Counted from the stretch's first letter, positions 36,117-45,410 are shown. The stretch: DNA of 64,000 bases from Lachnospiraceae bacterium MA2020 (GCA_000746015.1 JQKK01000017.1:44855-108854); one strand, 5' to 3'. Notes: a model not told the origin generated them from the sequence alone. Numbers and translations are program-made.

Positions 36117-36563
36117 ATGAAGAAAAAAAGACAGCAAATGATCCTATCTCTTATAGAGAAGTACGAAATAGATACACAGGAGGAGCTTGCCGACAGACTT
36201 AAAGCTGAAGGCTTTGAAGTTACGCAGGCAACTGTGTCAAGAGATATTAAGGAGCTTAGACTTTCAAAAGTAGCTGGCTCAAATGGCAAAGTTAAGTATA
36301 TCCAGGCGCCGACGGGTGACAGTATCCTTTCTGAAAAGTATATAAGAGTACTTAAAGAAGGAATGGTCTCTCAGGATGCCGCCGGTAATCTTCTTGTTAT
36401 ACATACCGTAGTCGGCATGGCTATGGCAGTCGCAACTGCGCTTGATAATCTTAAGCTTAAAGAAGTTTTGGGATGTATTGCAGGCGACGATACGATTTTC
36501 TGCGCAATCCGTAATGGGTCAGATGCAGAGGAAGTAAAAGAAAAAATAAATTCTATACTTTAA
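36117..36563 (+). CDS. argR: Arginine repressor ArgR/AhrC
   Basis: A 148-residue regulator with an N-terminal winged helix (VTQATVSRDIKELRL recognition helix) and a C-terminal hexamerisation/arginine-binding domain ending GCIAGDDTIFCAIRN. It represses arginine synthesis and activates catabolism when arginine is present. No arg gene lies in the window, but tlyA-nadK-argR-recN is a common conserved string, so its place here is not evidence of local targets. Confidence 0.94.
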   Translation: MKKKRQQMILSLIEKYEIDTQEELADRLKAEGFEVTQATVSRDIKELRLSKVAGSNGKVKYIQAPTGDSILSEKYIRVLKEGMVSQDAAGNLLVIHTVVGMAMAVATALDNLKLKEVLGCIAGDDTIFCAIRNGSDAEEVKEKINSIL

Positions 36564-36598
36564 TACGAACGTGTATGGGGAACTGAGGTTAAAGTATC

Positions 36599-38281
36599 AT
36601 GCTTATAAGTTTAAACGTAAAAAATCTCGCTCTTATTGAGAAGGAAGAAGTGTACTTTTCGCGTGGACTCAATATCTTTTCGGGTGAGACCGGTGCAGGT
36701 AAGTCACTTTTGATAGGTTCTGTAAATCTTGGCCTCGGCGGAAAAGCCGGAAAAGATATAGTTAGAGATATTTCTAAGCCAGCTGAAATAGAGCTTGTTT
36801 TTTCTCTTGATTCTGAAGAAGAAAAGGAAAAGCTTGAGGCACTTGATATTCCTTTTGATGATGAAAAGACAGTTATCATCAAAAGGAGGATCAAAGACGG
36901 AAGAAGTGTTTTCAAGGTAAATGGAGAATCTGTTACGCTTCAGGCGTTAAAAGAGATAAGTTCACTTCTGATAGATATCCACGGTCAGCACGATCACCAG
37001 TCATTGCTTTATGAAAAAAATCATATGAAGATACTTGACAGCTTTGCAGGAGAAGAATGCAGCAAGGCATACGACATGTATCTGACTCAGTATAATGAGT
37101 ATAAAGCATTAAAGGAAGAACTTGAGCGGCAGGATACAGACGAAGCATCCAGAGTCAGAGAAGCTGATCTGCTCAGATACGAAATTGATGAAATTGAAAG
37201 CGCCTCTCTTAAGGAAGGCGAGGACGAAGAACTGGAGCAGCAATTCCATCTGATGAACAATTCAAGAAAGATAGCTGAAGCTATCGGGACAGTATCTGAG
37301 CTCATAGGAGGGGACGAGTCCGCCGGAGATATGGTTGGGCGTGCGGTTAGAAGTTTTTCAGAAATATCAGATTTTGATGAAAATACAAGAAATCTTTATT
37401 CTGAACTCGAGTCTATAGATTCGATGATATCTGACTTCAGACGTGATATAGAAAGTTATCTTAAGGATATTGATTTTTCTCAAGATGATTTTACATCTGT
37501 TACGTCAAGACTTGATGTGATCAATCAGCTTAAGACCAAATATGGCAAGGACTATGATGAAATAGTCAATTCACTTGAGGAAAGAAAAGAACGTCTTGAA
37601 AAGATTGAGAACTTCGATATCTATCTTGAAAAATTGAAGGCGGAGATATCTGATAAAGAAAAGAAAATGCAGGATAATGCCGCAAAGCTCAGCAAGATAC
37701 GTTCCAAGGCTGCTAATGTTTTAGGCAATAAATTGCAGGAGGCACTTGTTGCCCTCAATTTTCTAGATGTTAAATTTATGATAGACGTTTCACCTTCAAA
37801 GGCTTATACTGTATACGGAGGGGATAATGTTGAGTTTATGATATCAACAAACCCCGGAGAGCCGCTTAGACCGCTTAAGAATATTGCGTCAGGTGGTGAG
37901 TTGTCGCGAGTTATGCTTGCGTTGAAAACAGTGCTTGCGGATACTGATTCTATTGATACACTTATATTTGATGAAATAGATACAGGTATAAGCGGTCGTA
38001 CAGCACAGAAGGTTTCAGAAAGTCTTTCCAAGCTTTCAAAGCGACATCAAGTCATTTGTATTACACATTTACCACAAATCGCTGCTATGGCAGATCACCA
38101 TTTCCTTATTGCAAAAAGGGTTAAGGGTGAACATACTGTTACAGAAATAAAGGAACTTGAGAACGAAGATATTACTCTCGAGCTAGCAAGGATGCTTGGC
38201 GGTGCAGAGGTTACAGATACCGTGCTCCGCAGTGCAAGCGAGATGAAAAAGCTTGCAGATGATCTAAAATTAGGGGATTGA
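36599..38281 (+). CDS. recN: DNA repair protein RecN
   Basis: A 560-residue SMC-like protein for double-strand break repair. Walker A is GETGAGKSLLIGSVNLGLGG, the Q-loop region has DIHGQHDHQSLLYE, a coiled coil occupies roughly residues 150-370, and the C-terminal lobe carries ASGGELSRVMLALK and the Walker B LIFDEIDTGISG. The length is normal. GAGG lies about 11 bases before the ATG. Confidence 0.95.
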   Translation: MLISLNVKNLALIEKEEVYFSRGLNIFSGETGAGKSLLIGSVNLGLGGKAGKDIVRDISKPAEIELVFSLDSEEEKEKLEALDIPFDDEKTVIIKRRIKDGRSVFKVNGESVTLQALKEISSLLIDIHGQHDHQSLLYEKNHMKILDSFAGEECSKAYDMYLTQYNEYKALKEELERQDTDEASRVREADLLRYEIDEIESASLKEGEDEELEQQFHLMNNSRKIAEAIGTVSELIGGDESAGDMVGRAVRSFSEISDFDENTRNLYSELESIDSMISDFRRDIESYLKDIDFSQDDFTSVTSRLDVINQLKTKYGKDYDEIVNSLEERKERLEKIENFDIYLEKLKAEISDKEKKMQDNAAKLSKIRSKAANVLGNKLQEALVALNFLDVKFMIDVSPSKAYTVYGGDNVEFMISTNPGEPLRPLKNIASGGELSRVMLALKTVLADTDSIDTLIFDEIDTGISGRTAQKVSESLSKLSKRHQVICITHLPQIAAMADHHFLIAKRVKGEHTVTEIKELENEDITLELARMLGGAEVTDTVLRSASEMKKLADDLKLGD

Positions 38282-38293
38282 GAGGAGATTGTT

Positions 38294-39739
38294 ATGAAAA
38301 ATGTATTGTTTGTAGCATCAGAGGCAGTTCCATTTATTAAGACCGGTGGACTTGCTGATGTTGTCGGGTCGCTTCCATCTTGTTTTGACAAGAGATATTT
38401 TGATGTAAGAGTTATGATTCCTAAGTACAACTGTATGTATCAGAAGTACAAGGATATGCTTCAGTACATCACAAATTTCTATATGGATTATAATGGTCAG
38501 AGCACTTATGTTGGTATCTTTAAGACACAGTGGAATGGTGTAACTTTCTATTTTATTGACAATGAGTACTATTTCTCTGGTGAAAGTGCTTATACAACCG
38601 ATATGAAGTGGGATCTTGAGAGATTTATATTCTTCTCAAAGGCAGCACTTTCTGCACTTCCACTTATAGATTTCCATCCTGATATCATTCATTGCCACGA
38701 CTGGCAGACAGGTCTTATCCCTGTTTACCTTAAGGATTCATTCCGTCAGGGCGAGTTCTTCAGAGATATGAAGTCTGTCATAACAATTCACAATCTTAAG
38801 TTCCAGGGAACTTGGGATGTAAAGACGATCAAAGCTTTCTCAGGTCTTTCAGATTATTATTTTGCTCCTGATAAGCTTGAGGCATATGAGGATGCAAATA
38901 TCTTAAAGGGAGGTCTTGTTTTTGCAGATGCGATCACAACTGTAAGTGATACATATGCAGAGGAGATCAAAACTGAGTTTTATGGCGAGAAGCTGGATGG
39001 TCTTTTAAGGGCAAGAGAGCATGATCTCAGAGGTATTGTAAACGGAATAGATTATGATGTTTATAACCCTGAGACTGATGAGTTCCTGCCGCATAAGTAT
39101 AATCTCAAGACATTCCGTAAGGAAAAGATAAAGAATAAGAGAGCTCTTCAGACACAGCTCGGTCTTGACAGAAATGACGGTGCATTTATGATAGGTATCG
39201 TTTCAAGACTTACAAGTCAGAAGGGTCTTGACCTTGTTGCATATATTATGGATGAGCTCATGCAGGAAGATGTACAGGTAGTTATCCTTGGTACAGGTGA
39301 GGAGCAGTATGAAAATATGTTCCGCCACTTTGACTGGAAGTACAACAACAAGTGCAGAGCAAATATATACTATTCAGAGGAGCTTTCACACAAGATCTAC
39401 GGATCATGTGATGCATTCCTGATGCCTTCACTCTTTGAGCCTTGTGGTCTTTCACAGCTCATGGCTCTTAGATATGGTACAGTACCTATCGTTCGTGAGA
39501 CAGGTGGTCTTAAGGACACTGTAGAACCATACAATGAGTATGAGAGCAAGGGAACAGGTTTCTCATTTAAGAATTACAATGCACATGAGATGCTTAATGC
39601 GATCCGCTATGCAAGAGGTGTATTCGTAGCTCATAGAAGAGATTGGAATAAGATCATCGACAGAGGAATGCAGACAGATTTCTCATGGCAGAACTCAGCA
39701 AGACAGTACCAGGATATGTATGACTGGCTGAGACCATAA
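38294..39739 (+). CDS. glgA: Glycogen synthase (ADP-glucose type)
   Basis: A 481-residue GT5 glycosyltransferase adding glucose from ADP-glucose to glycogen. It has the N-terminal KTGGLADVVGSLP ADP-binding motif, HDWQTGLIPVYL, and the C-terminal FEPCGLSQLMALRYGT with the catalytic glutamate. It sits only 12 bases after recN with GAGAGGAG before the ATG, so it is last in the long operon. Other glycogen genes except glgX at 45918 are absent from the window. Confidence 0.94.
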   Translation: MKNVLFVASEAVPFIKTGGLADVVGSLPSCFDKRYFDVRVMIPKYNCMYQKYKDMLQYITNFYMDYNGQSTYVGIFKTQWNGVTFYFIDNEYYFSGESAYTTDMKWDLERFIFFSKAALSALPLIDFHPDIIHCHDWQTGLIPVYLKDSFRQGEFFRDMKSVITIHNLKFQGTWDVKTIKAFSGLSDYYFAPDKLEAYEDANILKGGLVFADAITTVSDTYAEEIKTEFYGEKLDGLLRAREHDLRGIVNGIDYDVYNPETDEFLPHKYNLKTFRKEKIKNKRALQTQLGLDRNDGAFMIGIVSRLTSQKGLDLVAYIMDELMQEDVQVVILGTGEEQYENMFRHFDWKYNNKCRANIYYSEELSHKIYGSCDAFLMPSLFEPCGLSQLMALRYGTVPIVRETGGLKDTVEPYNEYESKGTGFSFKNYNAHEMLNAIRYARGVFVAHRRDWNKIIDRGMQTDFSWQNSARQYQDMYDWLRP

Positions 39740-39741
39740 TT

Positions 39742-39789
39742 AAAAATTCAAAATGATGCTAACTGGAAAAGACTTTTGACCCTGGCATC
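39742..39789 (-). repeat. Inverted, internally deleted copy of the 12769 repeat
   Basis: Read on the reverse strand from 39789, the first 22 bases are identical to 12769-12790, with one mismatch in the next three. The far end (GCATC, one variable base, TTTTGAATTT) matches the far end of the first copy. The roughly 110 bases that form arms 2 and 3 and most of arm 1 are missing. GATGC/GCATC terminal pairing is kept. It lies between the glgA stop and its terminator, again just after a gene. Confidence 0.75.
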
Positions 39790-39793
39790 GTAC

Positions 39794-39838
39794 ATGGTTT
39801 GCAATACTACGTAGAGTGGTGTTGCAAACCATTTTTTA
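39794..39838 (+). terminator. Intrinsic terminator of the glgA operon
   Basis: An 11-pair stem (ATGGTTTGCAA and complement) encloses the small palindrome CTACGTAG and is followed by six T residues. It closes the operon that begins at 29360. Confidence 0.88.
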
Positions 39839-39852
39839 TTGCGCCAAAAACC

Positions 39853-39881
39853 TTGACAAATAGTTATTTAAATATTAATAT
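39853..39881 (+). promoter_or_regulatory. Promoter of the FabK-like/MarR pair
   Basis: TTGACA, 17-base spacer, TAATAT. It begins 15 bases after the glgA terminator and is overlapped and followed by repeated TTTAACTAAA-type sequences. Confidence 0.75.
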
Positions 39882-39914
39882 CTAAAAGTATTTAACTAAA
39901 GAAATTTAACTAAA
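39861..39914 (+). promoter_or_regulatory. Probable MarR operator array
   Basis: TTTAACTAAA occurs at 39891-39900 and 39905-39914, fourteen bases apart, and an inverted relative (TAGTTATTTAAATA, 39861-39874) lies in the promoter spacer. Because the operon encodes a MarR-type repressor, these are likely its binding sites giving autoregulation. Confidence 0.5.
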
Positions 39915-39947
39915 ATTATTTAATTTTTGTCGGGATTAGGAGAGGTT

Positions 39948-41033
39948 ATGAATATCAACGGAAAAGAGTTATTACATGGCATCATTCAGGGCGGAATGGG
40001 AGTAGGTGTCTCTCTTTCAGAGCTTGCTGGAAACGTAGCAAAGATGGGTTGTATGGGAGTTATCAGCTCAGTAAATATCGGTTATACAGAAGAAGATTTC
40101 CTCACAAATCCAGTTGAGGCTAATCTTCGTGCTTTGGCAAAACATATAAAGCGTGCAAAAGAGATCGCAGGTGCTAATGGTTTAGTAGCAGTAAACATCA
40201 TGGTCGCAGTAAGTCATTATGATGAGACAGTTAAATGTGCAGTAGAGGCAGGCGCAGATGCTATTATTTCCGGAGCAGGTCTTCCTCTTAATCTTGCAGA
40301 GCTTGTTAAAGACAGTGATACTTTATATGCGCCTATAGTATCAAGCGGAAAAGCAGCAATGCTTCTTTGTAAGAACTATGCACGCAAATATCAGTCTATT
40401 CCTGATTTTATTGTTATTGAAGGACACAAGGCGGGCGGCCATTTAGGTTTCAAGGCAAATGATCTTGAAAAGGGAACCTGCCAGGAAAATCTTAATATTT
40501 TGGAAGATGTTAAGAAAGCAATCAAGCCTTATGAAGAGGAATTCAATAGAGAGATAAAAGTCTTCCTTGCAGGTGGTATATTCACAGGAAGTGATATTGC
40601 TGAGGCTATAGAGCACGGTGCAGACGGAGTTCAGATCGGTACAAGATTTATTGCTACAAATGAATGCGATGCAAGCGAAGTATTTAAGAACGTTATAGTT
40701 GAGGCTAAGGAAGAGGATATAAAGATAATAAAGAGTCCTGTAGGAATGCCTGCAAGAGCTGTTTTCACTCCTATGCTTCAGGGACTTGAGGAGGGTAAGA
40801 CATTATATGCTGAGAGATGTAATAATTGTCTTACAGCTTGCCCAAAGGGCGATAAGGTTCCATACTGTATAAGCCGTGCGCTTATAGCAGCTGTAACGGG
40901 AAATAAAGAAGAAGGTCTTTTCTTCTGTGGAGAGAATGCTGCCCGCGTTGACAAGATCGTAAGCGTAAAAGAGCTTGTAGAAGAGCTTGTAAACGAGTGC
41001 AATGCAGCGCTTCCTGAGGGAATAACATTTTGA
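39948..41033 (+). CDS. FMN-dependent nitronate monooxygenase/FabK-like protein with C-terminal cysteine cluster
   Basis: A 361-residue TIM-barrel flavoprotein related to FabK at 19446: IIQGGMGVGVSLSELAGNVA at the start, VIEGHKAGGHLGFK, FLAGGIFTGSDIAEA and GVQIGTRFIA. Unlike FabK it has a C-terminal extension with CNNCLTACPKGDKVPYC and a later cysteine (FFCGENAA), which could hold a metal or iron-sulfur cluster. ATG 39948 is set by GGAGAGG; an upstream in-frame TTG at 39927 is less likely. With the MarR regulator downstream it may be a lipid-linked reductase or a nitroalkane oxidase; the sequence does not decide. Confidence 0.8.
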   Translation: MNINGKELLHGIIQGGMGVGVSLSELAGNVAKMGCMGVISSVNIGYTEEDFLTNPVEANLRALAKHIKRAKEIAGANGLVAVNIMVAVSHYDETVKCAVEAGADAIISGAGLPLNLAELVKDSDTLYAPIVSSGKAAMLLCKNYARKYQSIPDFIVIEGHKAGGHLGFKANDLEKGTCQENLNILEDVKKAIKPYEEEFNREIKVFLAGGIFTGSDIAEAIEHGADGVQIGTRFIATNECDASEVFKNVIVEAKEEDIKIIKSPVGMPARAVFTPMLQGLEEGKTLYAERCNNCLTACPKGDKVPYCISRALIAAVTGNKEEGLFFCGENAARVDKIVSVKELVEELVNECNAALPEGITF

Positions 41034-41049
41034 TTATAGGAGAGAAGCT

Positions 41050-41496
41050 ATGCTTCAGAAATGTTTTACAACGATATATTCCAAATTTAAGCTATACTCA
41101 TATCAGCATTTTTTTGGACAATGGAAAGAGCGTGAGGTCTCACTTACAACTGTAGAGACATTTTGTATGGAGATCATATATAATCTTGGAACGCCGACAG
41201 TTAATGAGTTTGCAAAGATGGCCAATATATCGTCAGCAAATGCTGCATATAAGATAAATAATCTTGTAAAAAAGGGTTATTTAAGGAAAGTCCAGTCAGA
41301 GGAAGACAGGAGAGAGTTCCATCTTGAGGTTACAGACAGATATAAAGATTACTGTGCTATCAATCAGGACTATTTAATGGAGGTCATGCGCAGAGTAAAA
41401 GATAAACTCTCAGAGGAAGAATTAAAGGAATTTGAAAGATATCTTACTTTAATGAGTGATCTGATGACAGAAGTGCAGATAAAAGAAAACGAGTAG
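41050..41496 (+). CDS. MarR-family transcriptional regulator, possibly FabT-like
   Basis: A 148-residue winged-helix protein of MarR type: TVNEFAKMANISSANAAYKINNL is the helix-turn-helix and KVQSEEDRREFHLEVTDR the wing (both quoted in part). AGGAGAG precedes the ATG. Its gene shares a promoter with the FabK-like flavoprotein, which suggests control of that gene, as FabT controls fatty-acid genes in streptococci; that analogy is inference. Confidence 0.8.
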   Translation: MLQKCFTTIYSKFKLYSYQHFFGQWKEREVSLTTVETFCMEIIYNLGTPTVNEFAKMANISSANAAYKINNLVKKGYLRKVQSEEDRREFHLEVTDRYKDYCAINQDYLMEVMRRVKDKLSEEELKEFERYLTLMSDLMTEVQIKENE

Positions 41497-41522
41497 GCGA
41501 TTGAGCCTACTCGTTTTCTTTT
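41481..41522. terminator. Bidirectional terminator between marR and fruA
   Basis: A perfect 18-pair stem (AAAAGAAAACGAGTAGGC with its complement) and a six-base loop, overlapping the marR stop codon and ending eight bases before the convergent fruA stop. A-rich and T-rich flanks give a U tract in both directions. Confidence 0.9.
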
Positions 41523-41529
41523 ATCTTAC

Positions 41530-43563
41530 TTATTTATTTATGTCTTTTTTAAGAACTCCAAGGAGTGCGCATGTAACCACAGAACCTATAAGCCATGCAA
41601 CGATGTACATGAGAGGATTGCCAACTGTAGCAAATACGAAAACTCCACCGTGAGGAGCGCGAAGTGTACATCCGAAGAGTGCTGAAAGAAGTCCGGCTAC
41701 ACCTGCGCCAGCCATTGTTGCCGGGATAACATGTCCAGGATCAGCTGCTGCAAATGGGATAGCACCTTCTGTGATAAATGATGCACCCATGATGATGTTT
41801 GAAACCCATGAAGATTTTTCAGCTACTGTGAACTTCTTAGGGAATATCTTACATGCAAGTGCGATACCAACCGGAGGAACCATACCACCAGCCATAACTG
41901 CTGCCATTGAAATAAATGCTGCCTTTTCAAGTGATGGATCAAGAGCTGCCTGTGCAAGCATACCTGTACCAAATACATAAGCTGCCTTGTTGATCGGGCC
42001 TCCCATATCGATAGCCATCATAGCTCCGAGAAGGAGTCCAAGAAGCCAGATCTGTCCACTGTTGTAGATAGAATTAAGTCCGTTTGAAAGAGCTGTATTG
42101 ATAAGACCGATGATTGGGTTGAAGATAAAGCACATCAGTATACCAATGATCAAAACACCACAAAGTGGATAAATAAGTGTTGGGCGAATACCATTAAGTG
42201 ACTCTGGAAGAGCTTCAGTAACTTTCTTGAGCCAGTTTACAACAAAGCCAGAAACGAAACCGATAACAATACCGCCTAAGAAACCGGAAACAGTGTTAAC
42301 ACCATCGCCCGCAAAAGCAAACTTCTGAATGAACTGGCTGAAAGCATCTGTGTTACTTCCAAATCCTGTCCAGCTGTCAATATATCCTGCTAAAGCAGCA
42401 TTTCCGGCTGATGCAAGCATACCACCGGTGAAACCTACAGCAAGACCCGGACGGTCAGCGATAGAGTATGCAATGTAACCTGCAAGAACAGGAACCATAA
42501 GTCCCATTGCCTGTCCGCCGACATACTTAAGGAATGCTGCAAGTGGTGTAGCAGAACCGAAAGATCCGCCTGCTGTTGCACCATAACCGGCAAGAGTATC
42601 TATAAGGAATGCAATAGCAACTAAGATACCGCCTCCGATAACAAATGGAAGCATGTGTGAAACACCACTCATAAGGTGTGTATAAGCCTGATGTCCGATA
42701 CTTCCGCTTGGTGCTGATGATGCAGCTTCATCTGATGAAGCAGAAGCTGTGTAAAGAGGAGCTGTACCATTTGTAGCCTTTGTGATAAGGTCCTTTGGCT
42801 TATTGATACCATCTGCAACATGGACTTCCAGGAGGCGCTTACCAGCGAAACGCTCCATAGGAACCTTTGTGTCAGCTGCAACGATAACGCCTTTGGCACC
42901 TTTTATTTCATCATCAGTGAGAACATTCTTGGCACCGCCGCTGCCGCGTGTTTCAACCTTTATCTTAATGCCCATGTCTTTGCCTGCTTTTTCCAAAGCT
43001 TCAGCAGCCATATATGTATGTGCAATACCTGTAGGGCAGGCTGTAACTGCAACTACGTCAAAGCCGGAATTCTGAGATGATGCCTTTGCATTTTCCTCTG
43101 CCTCGCGTGCATCCTCAGCTTTAGTGATGATTGAAAGAAACTCATCAGTAGACTTTGCATTTCTAAGATTGTTTACAAATGTCTCATCCATAAGAAGAGC
43201 AGAGAGACGTGAGAGCACCTGAAGGTGCACGTTATCTTTGGTATTAGGCGCTGCAATCAAAAATACAATATTTACAGGCTCGCCATCAAGAGAATCATAT
43301 TCAACTCCTTTAGGGAGTACCATTGCTGCAAGACCCGGTGCTTTGACTGTGTCTGATTTGCAGTGAGGAATAGCAATACCATCGCCTATACCGGTAGTTG
43401 ATTCATCTTCACGTGCGAAAACACCTTTTTTATAAACCTCTTTATTTGAAAGGTTTCCGCGTTTTGCCATCAGGTCAACCATCTTTTCGATGACTTCTTT
43501 TTTGCCAGATGCACTGCCGTTAAGCTCGATGCATTGTGGTGCAAGTAAATCTCTTACTCTCAT
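41530..43563 (-). CDS. fruA: PTS fructose transporter subunit IIABC
   Basis: A 677-residue membrane permease that imports fructose as fructose-1-phosphate. Domain order A-B-C: IIA with the phosphorylated histidine in GIAIPHCKSD (about residue 65), IIB with the active cysteine in AVTACPTGIAHTYMAAEAL, and IIC with about nine membrane segments from residue 310 on. ATG 43563 is chosen because AGGAGG lies eight bases before it; the open frame extends 16 codons further but without a ribosome site. It is the last gene of fruR-fruK-fruA. Confidence 0.94.
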   Translation of the reverse strand: MRVRDLLAPQCIELNGSASGKKEVIEKMVDLMAKRGNLSNKEVYKKGVFAREDESTTGIGDGIAIPHCKSDTVKAPGLAAMVLPKGVEYDSLDGEPVNIVFLIAAPNTKDNVHLQVLSRLSALLMDETFVNNLRNAKSTDEFLSIITKAEDAREAEENAKASSQNSGFDVVAVTACPTGIAHTYMAAEALEKAGKDMGIKIKVETRGSGGAKNVLTDDEIKGAKGVIVAADTKVPMERFAGKRLLEVHVADGINKPKDLITKATNGTAPLYTASASSDEAASSAPSGSIGHQAYTHLMSGVSHMLPFVIGGGILVAIAFLIDTLAGYGATAGGSFGSATPLAAFLKYVGGQAMGLMVPVLAGYIAYSIADRPGLAVGFTGGMLASAGNAALAGYIDSWTGFGSNTDAFSQFIQKFAFAGDGVNTVSGFLGGIVIGFVSGFVVNWLKKVTEALPESLNGIRPTLIYPLCGVLIIGILMCFIFNPIIGLINTALSNGLNSIYNSGQIWLLGLLLGAMMAIDMGGPINKAAYVFGTGMLAQAALDPSLEKAAFISMAAVMAGGMVPPVGIALACKIFPKKFTVAEKSSWVSNIIMGASFITEGAIPFAAADPGHVIPATMAGAGVAGLLSALFGCTLRAPHGGVFVFATVGNPLMYIVAWLIGSVVTCALLGVLKKDINK

Positions 43564-43624
43564 TAGAAAATCCTCCTGTGTCAACGACATATATGCCGTT
43601 GTTCCCTCCAATTTAGTTTAGTAT

Positions 43625-44548
43625 TTATTGTAAGTAGCTTTCTTTGCCAAATTGTTTAAGCAGCTCAGAAACCTCTTCTTTAGTAGCAAAATAATCTGAG
43701 AAAGCAGAAGCACTTCCGGTGCAAAGTCCCATATAAAATGCTTTTTCAAAATCATTGCTGCTGATGTAACCGGCTAAAAATCCCGCAACCATAGAATCGC
43801 CTGCGCCTACAGAATTCTTAACTTTTCCCTTTGGTGGGTTGCTTTCAAATACCTGTCCGTCTTCAGTTACAAGTAAAGCACCTTCACCGGCCATAGAAAC
43901 GAGGACATTTCTTGCTCCCTTTTCCTGCATTTTCTTTGCATATGGGATAACATCTTCCTTTGTCTCAAGCTTCACGCCAAATATCTCGCCCAGCTCATGG
44001 TTGTTTGGCTTAATGAGGAATGGCTTATATTCAAGTACATTGAGAAGCAGATCCTTTGTAGCATCTACAACGATCTTTAAGTCTTTACCCTCGAGGTACT
44101 TCATGATATCCATATACATTGACTCAGGCATTACAGATGGGATGCTGCCTGCAAGTACAAGGATATCACCGCTCTTAAGCTCATCGAGCTGGGAATAAAG
44201 CTTGTCGATATCTGCTTTTCCGATTGCCGGACCCATACCGTTGATCTCTGACTCTTCATTACTTCTGAGCTTTACGTTGATACGTGAGATACCCTCAGCT
44301 ACTTCAATGAAATTGCTGTTTATCTGCTTAGTGGAAAGAAGTCTTACTATCTCCTTACCGGTAAAGCCGGCCATAAAACCGAGAGCCATTGACTCAAATC
44401 CGAGATTTTTGAGTACCATTGAAACATTTATGCCCTTTCCGCCGGGAAACATGAGCTCAGTATTGGTACGATTGACCTTGCCAACTTCAAAATTGTCAAC
44501 AGATACGATATAGTCCAGAGAAGGATTAAAAGTTACAGTGTAAATCAA
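43625..44548 (-). CDS. fruK: 1-phosphofructokinase
   Basis: A 307-residue PfkB-family sugar kinase: TVTFNPSLDYIV start, FPGGKGINVSMVLKNLG, and the catalytic NSVGAGDSMVAGFLAG with the general-base aspartate. It phosphorylates fructose-1-phosphate made by FruA to fructose-1,6-bisphosphate for glycolysis. It starts three bases after the fruR stop. Confidence 0.94.
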   Translation of the reverse strand: MIYTVTFNPSLDYIVSVDNFEVGKVNRTNTELMFPGGKGINVSMVLKNLGFESMALGFMAGFTGKEIVRLLSTKQINSNFIEVAEGISRINVKLRSNEESEINGMGPAIGKADIDKLYSQLDELKSGDILVLAGSIPSVMPESMYMDIMKYLEGKDLKIVVDATKDLLLNVLEYKPFLIKPNNHELGEIFGVKLETKEDVIPYAKKMQEKGARNVLVSMAGEGALLVTEDGQVFESNPPKGKVKNSVGAGDSMVAGFLAGYISSNDFEKAFYMGLCTGSASAFSDYFATKEEVSELLKQFGKESYLQ

Positions 44549-44551
44549 ACT

Positions 44552-45292
44552 TTACACCTCCTTTACATTTTTATTTTTTCTATACTTGGGGCTCGCATTA
44601 TCGGTCAGGACTGTCGCAGAATTAAATTTCCCGAAAGTGACTGATGCTACAATGTCAAATTTGCTTTCGTCACAAAGAACAAAGCTCTCTTTGCACTGCC
44701 TCATAGCCGCACGTTTTATCATAGCTTCCTTCATCTCAGGTGTGGTAAAGCCTTTTTCTTCACTGACGCCATTTGTACCAAAAAATCCCTTCGTAAAATT
44801 GTATTTAAGAAGTGACTCAATTGCTTCTTCACCAATGATAGCCTCAGTAAGGCTCTTAAACTCACCGCCGAGAATCTGTACTTTGAAGCCCATGGAAGCG
44901 AGCCTCATCGCATGTGGAAGTGAATTGGTAACATATATGGCACCCTTTGCTTTAAGTGACGGTATCATTTGTGCGGTAGTAGTACCGGCATCTAAATAAA
45001 CGAAATCAACATCCGTAATGAGAGAAGCGGCATAAGAGCCAACTCGCTGTTTAGCATCAACATGCTGTCCCATACGGACACTGACGCTGTCATCTTGAGT
45101 AAACAAAGCTCCCTGACTTGTAGTCGCACCACCATGCACTCGATTAAGCCTTCCTTCACGATCAAGTGTAAGCAGGTCACGACGTATAGTAGATTCCGAA
45201 GCACCGATCTCTTCCATCAGCTCGGCGACTGTAACGCTGCCCTTCGTATCTACGAGCGACACTATCCTTGCAAGTCTTTCTTCTGCAAGCAT
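44552..45292 (-). CDS. fruR: DeoR-family repressor of the fru operon
   Basis: A 246-residue DeoR regulator: N-terminal helix-turn-helix TVAELMEEIGASESTIRRDL and a C-terminal sugar-phosphate sensor with YLDAGTTTAQMIP. AGGAGGAAT fixes ATG 45292; the frame extends further upstream without support. The effector is expected to be fructose-1-phosphate. Its operon starts with five GTTCA-type boxes, probably its own operators. Confidence 0.9.
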   Translation of the reverse strand: MLAEERLARIVSLVDTKGSVTVAELMEEIGASESTIRRDLLTLDREGRLNRVHGGATTSQGALFTQDDSVSVRMGQHVDAKQRVGSYAASLITDVDFVYLDAGTTTAQMIPSLKAKGAIYVTNSLPHAMRLASMGFKVQILGGEFKSLTEAIIGEEAIESLLKYNFTKGFFGTNGVSEEKGFTTPEMKEAMIKRAAMRQCKESFVLCDESKFDIVASVTFGKFNSATVLTDNASPKYRKNKNVKEV

Positions 45293-45324
45293 AAATTCCT
45301 CCTTTCGTAAATAATAAATTACAG

Positions 45325-45410
45325 TTGAACCTTTCATAACCGTTCATATTCGTTCAACTATAGTCATTATAAAATATATAAACGTTCAATTTCAATCATT
45401 TTCGTTCAAT
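45325..45410. promoter_or_regulatory. fruR operator array
   Basis: On the + strand GTTCAA or GTTCAT occurs at 45342, 45352, 45384 and 45404, and the inverse TTGAAC at 45325. The 10- and 20-base spacings put sites on one face of the helix. They straddle the fru promoter, as expected for a DeoR-type repressor. Confidence 0.6.
45366..45395 (-). promoter_or_regulatory. Promoter of fruRKA
   Basis: Reverse-strand TTGAAA, 18-base spacer, TATAAT, about 75 bases before the fruR start, embedded in the operator repeats. Confidence 0.6.
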
